Source: Acidobacteriota bacterium
GTDB taxonomy: Bacteria > Acidobacteriota > Blastocatellia > Pyrinomonadales > Pyrinomonadaceae
Direction: 5' to 3'
Length of the DNA stretch: 32,081 nucleotides
Assembly (NCBI GenBank): GCA_019239425.1
Contig: JAFAZX010000089.1
Coordinates: 1-32,081 of the forward strand
Of this stretch, positions 26,514 through 32,081 are shown in pieces; the first letter of the stretch is position 1, and each line of letters opens with the position of its first letter. The notes under the pieces were generated by a model, which saw only the letters and a list, made by a program, of their open reading frames with translations, was not told the DNA's origin and searched no databases. Made by a program: the position numbers and the translations under genes.

Positions 26514-27761
26514 ATGATGTCGAACGTACGCGGGAAAATCTTCTGCCAGCGCTGCAAGTCGCCCAACGAGCTTGGGGAGGACTCGTGCGGCCAGTGCGGC
26601 ACGCGCCTGATGCTCCTGGTCGAGCCTTCGGGCGCGCGCTTCGAGAGCCGCGGCACGGGCGGCGTGATGGAAGAGCACCTGCTGGAGCGCGTCACCGCCA
26701 TCGAGACGCACATCTCGCGCGTCATCGACAAGCTGGAGAAGATGGCCGAGCTGATGTTGAAGCAGTCGCGCTCGGCCTTCTTCGACCACGAGCTGCTGGA
26801 CACGCTCATCACGGTGCTCGGCGAGTCGGGCGCCATCAGCCGGCAGCGCCTCGCGGAGCTGTGGCGCGAGCGTCGGAAGAAGGAGACGGGCGAGGCGGAG
26901 GCGGCTGAGGCCGGGGCCGAGAGCCGCTCGCGCTTCGAAGGGATGATCGGCGTCGTGCTCGAACACTACGAGGGCGACGCGCGCGAAGAGTTCGAGCGTA
27001 TCGTCCGCGAGAGCTTCGGGGAGGTGGAGAAGGGGCGGACGGCCGCCGGGCTCAGGCGGCTCGAACGCGCGGCGGCGCTCGCGCCCTCGAACGGCCCGCT
27101 CAACCACTTCCTCGGCGTGCAGCTCTACCGCAAGGGGCGGACGGCGCCCGCGCGCGACTACTTCGAGCGCGCGCTGGCCGTCGACAGGGAGAACGGCTGG
27201 CTCCACCTTCTGCTGGGCTTAGCCTGCGGCGACGAGGGTGAGGCGGGGCGCGCGCGCGAGCTGCTGAAGGATTCCGTGCGGCTCGGCGGGCCGACCTACG
27301 CGGCGCACTACGCCCTCGGGCGTCTCGCGGCGGCCGGGTCGGACTGGAAGACCGCGCTCAACGAGTTCAAGCTGGCGCAGGCCGTCGGCCCCGGCGCGGA
27401 GTCGCACTACCTCGTCGGACTCGCCAATTATCATCTGGGCCGCGACAGGACGGCCGCGCGCGAGTTGAAGAAGGCCGTCGCGCTCGACGCCGCGTACGCC
27501 GAGGCGCACTACCTGCTCGGGCTCTCGCAGCTTCGGCTCGGCGAGCGCGAGCGTGCGCGGGAGAGCTTCGAGGTCGCCGCCGCGGCGCGGCCCGCCGAGC
27601 AGTCCTACCGCGACGCTTCGGAAAACCCGTCGGCCGCCGCCGCGCCCAGGCCCTTCGAGGCGGAGGGGCGCGGCCGGCGCAAGCGGCTCATCACGGGCGG
27701 CGACGCGCGCCTGGCCGCGTTGCTGCGCGAGGACGCTCTGGGGAAGGCCGCGGGCGCCTGA
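26514..27761 (+). CDS. Zinc-ribbon and tetratricopeptide repeat protein
   Basis: A cytoplasmic protein of 415 residues. An N-terminal zinc ribbon carries two CxxC pairs (Cys11/Cys14 in FCQRCKS, Cys25/Cys28 in SCGQCGTR). Residues about 50-85 look like a coiled coil (LLERVTAIETHISRVIDKLEKMAELML). A linker rich in Glu and Ala follows, then about seven TPR units from about 150 to 370 (ALAPSNGPLNHFLGVQLYRKGR, KAVALDAAYAEAHYLLGLSQLRLGER). The last 45 residues are basic and disordered. No enzyme motif is seen, so a scaffold or assembly role is likely. ATG ATG at 26514 and 26517 gives two possible starts. No strong ribosome-binding site is visible. Confidence 0.88.
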   Translation: MMSNVRGKIFCQRCKSPNELGEDSCGQCGTRLMLLVEPSGARFESRGTGGVMEEHLLERVTAIETHISRVIDKLEKMAELMLKQSRSAFFDHELLDTLITVLGESGAISRQRLAELWRERRKKETGEAEAAEAGAESRSRFEGMIGVVLEHYEGDAREEFERIVRESFGEVEKGRTAAGLRRLERAAALAPSNGPLNHFLGVQLYRKGRTAPARDYFERALAVDRENGWLHLLLGLACGDEGEAGRARELLKDSVRLGGPTYAAHYALGRLAAAGSDWKTALNEFKLAQAVGPGAESHYLVGLANYHLGRDRTAARELKKAVALDAAYAEAHYLLGLSQLRLGERERARESFEVAAAARPAEQSYRDASENPSAAAAPRPFEAEGRGRRKRLITGGDARLAALLREDALGKAAGA

Positions 27762-27780
27762 AGAGTCCGGCCGGGCCGGT

Positions 27781-27808
27781 TTGACACTTTCGTTTCCGCC
27801 GCTATAAT
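27781..27808 (+). promoter_or_regulatory. Perfect-consensus sigma-70 promoter of the yceD-rpmF-fab operon
   Basis: TTGACA (27781-27786), a 16-base spacer and TATAAT (27803-27808). The architecture and the CG that follows match the thiolase promoter. A short CCGGC/GCCGG hairpin lies immediately upstream and may end the preceding gene. The predicted start is near 27815. Confidence 0.88.
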
Positions 27809-27865
27809 CGTAACTTTTGCGCGAGTGCGCCTCGAAGGGGTGTCGCTGACCGGGGGGTGTTGTGG

Positions 27866-28399
27866 ATGCGGATTGAGGTCGAAAATCTGACGGCGGCGGC
27901 CACGCCCTTCGCGCACACGTACCGGCCCGAAGAGGTCGAACTCGAAGAGGAGGGCGCTCGCCTCGTCGCGGACGCCGCGGTCGATGGCGTCGCTACGCGC
28001 AAGGGCGAGCGGGTGCGCCTGCGCGGCACGATCAAGACCGAGGTCGAGCTGCTCTGCGACCGCTGCCTCGGGCCGGAGCGCGCGCCGCTCGCGGTCGAGT
28101 TCGACACCTCCTTCATCCCGCAGGAGGTCGAGGCGGGGAAAGAGGAGAGCGTCGAGCTGCTGGCGGAAGACTTAGGGCTTGCGGCCTACGAGGGCGACGC
28201 GGTTGATTTAGACGAGCTGGTGCGCGAACAGATCCTGCTCGCCCTCCCCTCGCGCCACCTCTGCCGAGAGGACTGCAAGGGGCTCTGCCAGAAGTGCGGC
28301 GCCAACCTGAACGAGAATCAATGCTCGTGTGAGCAGGGCGAGACCGACCCGCGTTGGGCGGCGCTCGCGGACTTGAAGAAGGAAGTGAATGGTGAATAG
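27866..28399 (+). CDS. yceD: DUF177 / YceD family protein
   Basis: A 177-residue protein of the family encoded next to rpmF in most bacteria, linked by family knowledge to 23S rRNA accumulation. The N-terminal half is beta-rich (VRLRGTIKTEVELLCDRCL, with Cys64 and Cys67 as a CxxC). The C-terminal half has LDELVREQILLALPSRHLC and then CKGLCQKCGANLNENQCSC, a cysteine cluster typical of the family. The ATG at 27866 gives MRIEVENL; a TTG nine bases earlier is less likely. The last residues VNGE and the TAG stop are coded by the first words of an intergenic heptamer repeat. It opens the ribosome-and-lipid operon. Confidence 0.92.
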   Translation: MRIEVENLTAAATPFAHTYRPEEVELEEEGARLVADAAVDGVATRKGERVRLRGTIKTEVELLCDRCLGPERAPLAVEFDTSFIPQEVEAGKEESVELLAEDLGLAAYEGDAVDLDELVREQILLALPSRHLCREDCKGLCQKCGANLNENQCSCEQGETDPRWAALADLKKEVNGE

Positions 28400-28497
28400 T
28401 AAATGGTAAATGGTTCTACTCTTCGATGAGGCCGCCGATTTACTGTTCAAGCTTTAAGACTTAATCACCATTCACCATTCACCATTCACCATTCACT
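28387..28497. repeat. Imperfect inverted repeat of GTRAATR heptamers between yceD and rpmF
   Basis: The left arm (about 28387-28417) reads GTGAATG, GTGAATA, GTAAATG, GTAAATG. The right arm (about 28466-28497) is the reverse complement of four or five GTGAATG words. The mismatches between arms are all A against G, so the plus-strand RNA has A-C mismatches while the minus-strand RNA would have G-U wobbles. The loop is about 48 bases. The yceD stop codon (28397-28399) lies in the left arm. The rpmF ribosome-binding site AAGGAG follows the right arm directly. Confidence 0.9.
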
Positions 28498-28510
28498 AAG
28501 GAGTTATAAG

Positions 28511-28696
28511 ATGCCTAATCCCAAACGACGCCATTCGAAGTCGCGCACGCGCCAGCGCCGCGCGCACGACGCTTTGCGCGCGCCGCAGACAGTGCTGTGC
28601 GAGAACTGCCAGGAGCCGCGCCAGTCGCACCGCGTCTGCGCCAAGTGCGGTTACTACGACGGCCGCCAGGTGTTGAAGGTCGAGCAGGAGGCCTGA
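28511..28696 (+). CDS. rpmF: Large ribosomal subunit protein bL32
   Basis: A small ribosomal protein of 61 residues. The N-terminus MPNPKRRHSKSRTRQRRAHD is the typical basic L32 start. It is followed by a zinc ribbon with two CxxC pairs (CENCQEP and CAKCGYY). AAGGAG is placed seven bases upstream of the ATG, the clearest ribosome-binding site in this operon, fitting a highly expressed product. It lies between yceD and plsX, as in many bacteria. Confidence 0.97.
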   Translation: MPNPKRRHSKSRTRQRRAHDALRAPQTVLCENCQEPRQSHRVCAKCGYYDGRQVLKVEQEA

Positions 28697-28731
28697 GGCC
28701 CCTCGGCCGCGTGCGCCGCGAGACCTTTTTG

Positions 28732-29796
28732 ATGGCACAGCCCAAACCGACCGGCAGAGTCGTCGTCGACGCGATGGGGAGCGACCGCGCGCCGCACCCG
28801 GAGATTGACGGCGCGCTCGCCGCCGCGCGAGACTTCGGCGTCGGCGTCGTGCTGGTCGGGCAGCGCGAGGTCGTCGAGAAGGAGCTGCGCCGCTGCGGCT
28901 GGCGCAGGGACGGCGACAAGGGCGTCTGGTTCGTCGAGGCCCCCGAGTTCATCGAGATGGGCGAGCCGGTCGCCACGGCCGTCCGCCGCAAGCGCAAAAG
29001 CTCGATGCGCGTCGGCGCGCGGCTGGTCGCCGACGGCCACGCCGACGGCTTCGTCTCGGCCGGCAACACCGGCGCGGCGATGGCGACGGCGAAGATGGTT
29101 CTGGGGATGCTGCCCGGCGTCGACCGGCCGGCGCTCGCGGCCCTGCTCCCGACGAAGTCGGGGCGGCCGACGCTGCTGCTGGACGTGGGGGCCAACGCCG
29201 AGTGCAAGGCGCTCCACATCGCCCAGTTTGCTATCATGGGCGACGCCTACTCGCGCTCCGTGCTCGGGACTGAGAGGCCGACCGTCGGCCTGATGTCCAT
29301 CGGCGAGGAGGAGGCGAAGGGGAACGACCTGACGAAGGAGGCGTTCCCGCTTTTGAAAGAGCTTTCGAGTCTGAACTTCGTCGGGAACGTCGAGGGGCGC
29401 GACGTGTTCACGGGCGGGGTGGACGTGATTCTGACCGACGGCTTTACGGGGAACGTCATCCTCAAACTCGCGGAAGGGTTGCAGTCGGCGGTCATCTCCA
29501 TGATTAAGCGCGAGCTCTCGGCCTCGGTCATCACGAAGACGGGCGCGGTGCTGGCGCGGCCGGCGTTCCAGAATCTGAAGAAGCGGCTCGACTACGCCGA
29601 GTACGGCGGGGCGCCGCTCCTCGGCGTGCGGAAGATCGTGGTCGTCGGCCACGGCAGCTCGAACGCGCACGCCGTCCGCAACGCCATCCGCAACGTGAAA
29701 GAGTTCTCCGAGCACGGCGCGCAGGAGCGCATCGAGCGCGGCATCGCCGAGACGAACGCCCGCGAGTCGAACGCGCTGCGCGCGCAGGCGGAGTAA
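28732..29796 (+). CDS. plsX: Phosphate acyltransferase PlsX
   Basis: Converts acyl-ACP and phosphate to acyl-phosphate, the first step of phosphatidic acid synthesis by the PlsX/PlsY route. It has 354 residues. The N-terminus RVVVDAMGSDRAPHPEIDGAL, VSAGNTGAAMATAKMVLG, LLDVGANAECKALHIAQFAIMG, SIGEEEAKGNDLTKEA and DGFTGNVILKLAEG are all conserved PlsX motifs. The ATG at 28732 is chosen because homologous sequence begins there; an in-frame GTG at 28711 would add seven residues. No strong ribosome-binding site is visible. It follows rpmF by 35 bases and leads into fabH. Confidence 0.96.
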   Translation: MAQPKPTGRVVVDAMGSDRAPHPEIDGALAAARDFGVGVVLVGQREVVEKELRRCGWRRDGDKGVWFVEAPEFIEMGEPVATAVRRKRKSSMRVGARLVADGHADGFVSAGNTGAAMATAKMVLGMLPGVDRPALAALLPTKSGRPTLLLDVGANAECKALHIAQFAIMGDAYSRSVLGTERPTVGLMSIGEEEAKGNDLTKEAFPLLKELSSLNFVGNVEGRDVFTGGVDVILTDGFTGNVILKLAEGLQSAVISMIKRELSASVITKTGAVLARPAFQNLKKRLDYAEYGGAPLLGVRKIVVVGHGSSNAHAVRNAIRNVKEFSEHGAQERIERGIAETNARESNALRAQAE

Positions 29797-29852
29797 GTGC
29801 TCGGGCGCTTTTGTGGTATGTTCTCAGCACTCCAGAGAAAGCAGGCAGGCTG

Positions 29853-30839
29853 ATGGCAGAAGTCAGATCGGCAATACTCGGCACGGGGCGCGCCTACCCG
29901 GAAGGCATCCTGACGAACGCCGACCTCGAAAGGATGGTCGAGACCTCGGACGAGTGGATCACCACCCGCACCGGCATCAAGGAACGGCACCGGGCGTCGG
30001 AGTCCGAGTACACCTCGCTCTTCGCCGTCGAGGCCTCGCGCAAGGCCATCGAGCGCGCGCGCATCGACCCCATCGACATCGGCCTCCTCATCTGCGCGAC
30101 CGTCTCGCCCGACCAGATTCTTCCCTCGACCGGCTGCCTGATCCAGGCCGAACTCGGCGCGCACAAGGCCGCCGCCTTCGACCTCGCCGCCGCCTGCTCC
30201 GGCTTCCTCTACGGCCTGACGATGGCCGACAAGATGATTAAGACCGGGCAGGTGCGTTACGCCCTCGTCATCGGCGCCGAAGTCCTTTCGCGCTACGTCG
30301 ACTTCACCGACCGCTCGACCTGCATCCTCTTCGGCGACGGCGCGGGCGCGGCCGTGATGGGGCCGGCCGAGGGCGACCGCGGCGTGCTCGCGACGAGAAT
30401 CTATTCGGACGGCCGCTACGCCGAGCAGCTCTACTCGCCGGGTGGCGGCACGCGCATCAAGCCGACATCCGAGACGCTCTCGCAGGGCCTGCACTACTTC
30501 AAGATGAAGGGGAACGAGCTGTTCAAGATCGCCGTCCGCTCGATGGCGGACGTCTCGGTCGAGGTCTTGAAGGAGGCCGGGTGCAGGGCCGAGGAGGTGA
30601 AGCTCTTCATCCCGCACCAGGCGAACCAGCGCATCACGGACGCCGTGACTTCGAGGCTCGACGTAGACCCTTCAATCGTCTACTCGAACATCGCCTACCA
30701 CGGCAACACGTCTTCCGCCTCCGTCCCCATCGCGCTCGACGAGTGCGTCGAGCAGGGCAAGGTCTCCGAAGGCGACCTCGTGCTCCTCGCCTCCTTCGGC
30801 GGCGGCGTCACGTGGGGCGGCGCGTTAATCAAGTGGTAG
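29853..30839 (+). CDS. fabH: Beta-ketoacyl-ACP synthase III
   Basis: Starts fatty acid synthesis by condensing an acyl-CoA primer with malonyl-ACP. It has 328 residues. The catalytic triad is complete: Cys115 in LAAACSGFLYGL, His255 in IPHQANQRI and Asn285 in AYHGNTSSAS. DEWITTRTGIKERH near the N-terminus and GGGVTWGGALIKW at the end are typical. The ATG at 29853 is chosen on length and homology; an in-frame TTG at 29811 would add 14 residues. The ribosome-binding site is weak. The stop is followed within eight bases by a heptamer inverted repeat that fills the gap to fabD. Confidence 0.97.
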   Translation: MAEVRSAILGTGRAYPEGILTNADLERMVETSDEWITTRTGIKERHRASESEYTSLFAVEASRKAIERARIDPIDIGLLICATVSPDQILPSTGCLIQAELGAHKAAAFDLAAACSGFLYGLTMADKMIKTGQVRYALVIGAEVLSRYVDFTDRSTCILFGDGAGAAVMGPAEGDRGVLATRIYSDGRYAEQLYSPGGGTRIKPTSETLSQGLHYFKMKGNELFKIAVRSMADVSVEVLKEAGCRAEEVKLFIPHQANQRITDAVTSRLDVDPSIVYSNIAYHGNTSSASVPIALDECVEQGKVSEGDLVLLASFGGGVTWGGALIKW

Positions 30840-30846
30840 GCTTTTG

Positions 30847-30917
30847 GTAAATAGTAAATGGTGAATGGTAAATAGAGACGGCTTTCGACCATTCACCATC
30901 TACCATTCACTATTCAC
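30847..30917. repeat. Imperfect inverted repeat of GTRAATR heptamers between fabH and fabD
   Basis: The left arm 30847-30875 and right arm 30889-30917 pair over 29 positions with five or six mismatches, all purine transitions (A against G), around a 13-base loop. The words are GTAAATA, GTAAATG, GTGAATG, GTAAATA. The right arm ends 2 bases before the fabD ATG and occupies the place where a ribosome-binding site should be. Confidence 0.9.
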
Positions 30918-30919
30918 TT

Positions 30920-31879
30920 ATGATTGCATACGTCTTTCCGGGTCAGGGCTCGCAGGCGCCGGGCATGGGGCGCGAGCTGGCGGAGAAGTATCCGGCGGCG
31001 CGCGAGGTCTTTGAAGAGGCGGACGAGGCGCTGGGGTTCGCGCTGTCGAAACTCTGCTTCGAGGGGCCGGCGGAAGAGTTGCAGTTGACGGAGAACACGC
31101 AGCCGGCCATCCTCGCGACCTCGGTCGCGGCTCTGCGCGCGGCCGAAGCGGAAGGTTTGCCGCGGCCGGACTTCGTGGCCGGGCACAGCCTGGGCGAGTA
31201 TTCGGCGCTGGTGGCGGCGGGCGCTCTGAGCTTGAGGGACGCCGTGACGGTCGTCCGCCAGCGCGGGCGCTACATGCAGGAGGCCGTCCCCGTCGGCGCG
31301 GGCGCGATGGCCGCTGTCCTAGGCGCCGACATCGAGACGGTCGAGGCGGCGTGTCGTGAGGCCGCGCACGGGGGCGAGGTCTGCTCGGCCGCGAACATCA
31401 ACTCGCCGGGCCAGATTGTGATTGCGGGGAGCGCCGCCGCGGTCGAGCGCGCGCTGCCCATCTTGAAAGAGCGCGGGGCGAAGCGCGCGATACCTCTGAA
31501 GGTGAGCGCGCCCTTCCACTGCGCGCTGATGCTGCCGGCGCAGGAGCGCCTGGCGGCCGACCTCGACCGCGTAGAGTTCAGGGACTTGGGCGTGCCGCTC
31601 GTCACGAACGTCGACGCCAAGGCCATCCGCACCGGCTCGGAGGCGCGCGCCTCGCTCGTGAGGCAGGTCTCAAGCCCCGTGCGCTGGCGCGAGTCTTTGG
31701 AGCTGTTGACGGGCGAGGGCGTCGGCCTCTTCGTAGAGGTCGGGCCGGGGAAGGTCTTGAGCGGGCTCGTCAGGCAGACGGCCCCCGGCGCGCGCGCGGC
31801 GAACGTCGAGGACGAGGCGAGCCTCCGGGCGGCCCTCGCGGCCGCCAACGAGTCGGGCCGGGCCGCGGCCGGCGATTAA
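30920..31879 (+). CDS. fabD: Malonyl-CoA-ACP transacylase
   Basis: Transfers malonyl from CoA to acyl carrier protein for fatty acid elongation. It has 319 residues. The nucleophile is Ser90 in VAGHSLGEYSAL, Arg115 (RQRGRYMQ) binds the malonyl carboxylate, and His200 (SAPFHCALM) completes the active site. FPGQGSQAPGMG at the N-terminus is typical. The ATG at 30920 lies directly after a heptamer repeat arm and has no Shine-Dalgarno-like sequence, so translation may depend on the hairpin state or on coupling. acpP follows after 43 bases. Confidence 0.97.
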   Translation: MIAYVFPGQGSQAPGMGRELAEKYPAAREVFEEADEALGFALSKLCFEGPAEELQLTENTQPAILATSVAALRAAEAEGLPRPDFVAGHSLGEYSALVAAGALSLRDAVTVVRQRGRYMQEAVPVGAGAMAAVLGADIETVEAACREAAHGGEVCSAANINSPGQIVIAGSAAAVERALPILKERGAKRAIPLKVSAPFHCALMLPAQERLAADLDRVEFRDLGVPLVTNVDAKAIRTGSEARASLVRQVSSPVRWRESLELLTGEGVGLFVEVGPGKVLSGLVRQTAPGARAANVEDEASLRAALAAANESGRAAAGD

Positions 31880-31922
31880 GGTTTTCGGGTTTTCCAACTT
31901 CAGACGCAGAGGAGCAGGACTA

Positions 31923-32081
31923 ATGGCCGATCCAGAGATCGAGAATAAGGTTAAGCAGATCATCATCGACGAGCTGGGCGTGGACGAGAACGAGGTCACG
32001 CCGAACGCGCGCTTCATCGACGACCTCGGCGCCGACTCGCTCGACACGGTCGAGCTGGTCATGCGCTTCGAGGAGGAGTTC
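31923..32081 (+). CDS. acpP: Acyl carrier protein (3' end outside window)
   Basis: The carrier of growing acyl chains in fatty acid synthesis. 53 codons are visible, ending at the right edge, out of about 78 expected. The phosphopantetheine attachment serine is Ser39 in DDLGADSLDTVELVM. The start region reads MADPEIENKVKQIIIDELGVDE. An AGGAG sequence lies about 10 bases upstream of the ATG. It is the last visible gene of the fab operon. Confidence 0.97.
   Translation, partial: MADPEIENKVKQIIIDELGVDENEVTPNARFIDDLGADSLDTVELVMRFEEEF

Overview
The window is high-GC bacterial chromosome, about two thirds G+C by eye. Several features point to the phylum Acidobacteriota, probably the Blastocatellia side. 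There is a TIGR03437-like secreted domain, a PEP-CTERM protein, a fused homocysteine methyltransferase/methylenetetrahydrofolate reductase, an nuoABCD cluster, and intergenic hairpins built from short tandem words. This placement is inferred from family knowledge; no rRNA is present to confirm it.

Layout. (1) 1-3878, minus strand: a respiratory complex I operon, nuoA-nuoB-nuoC-X-nuoD, with nuoD running off the left edge. X is a membrane-anchored protein joining a Coa1-like domain to a TonB C-terminal domain, and it sits between nuoC and nuoD. A clear promoter lies upstream of nuoA. (2) 3920-6104, plus strand: an uncharacterised proline-rich protein, then thiS and thiG for the thiazole part of thiamine. 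(3) 5992-11856, minus strand: a 1954-residue secreted protein with a beta-propeller, a TIGR03437-like domain, Ig-like domains, four lamin-tail domains and two Pro-Thr linkers. (4) 12061-16824, plus strand: a 1255-residue protein joining a GT4-type glycosyltransferase (EX7E motif intact), a STAND-like P-loop NTPase and TPR repeats, then a small secreted TPR protein. This is the best candidate in the window for an undescribed system. (5) 16833-19031, minus strand: the MetH/MetF-type fusion behind a structured, terminator-ended leader. (6) 19080-20067, minus strand: a PEP-CTERM protein. (7) 20143-23545, minus strand: a sugar-nucleotide operon (nucleotidyltransferase, phosphohexomutase, mutM). (8) 23690-26455, plus strand: thiolase, a small membrane protein and 3-hydroxyacyl-CoA dehydrogenase. 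(9) 26514-27761: a zinc-ribbon TPR protein. (10) 27781-32081: the classic yceD-rpmF-plsX-fabH-fabD-acpP operon that starts fatty acid and phospholipid synthesis; acpP runs off the right edge.

A second theme crosses these units. Six intergenic inverted repeats, with arms of about 18-29 bp, are each made of tandem 7- or 8-base words. Three share the word GTRAATR, and the others use GGTGCTG, AGNRGGC or ACACAGAG. They sit tight against start or stop codons, mostly inside operons. One supplies the stop codon of yceD and another fills the ribosome-binding position of fabD.

No tRNA, rRNA, CRISPR array, transposase or integrase was recognised.
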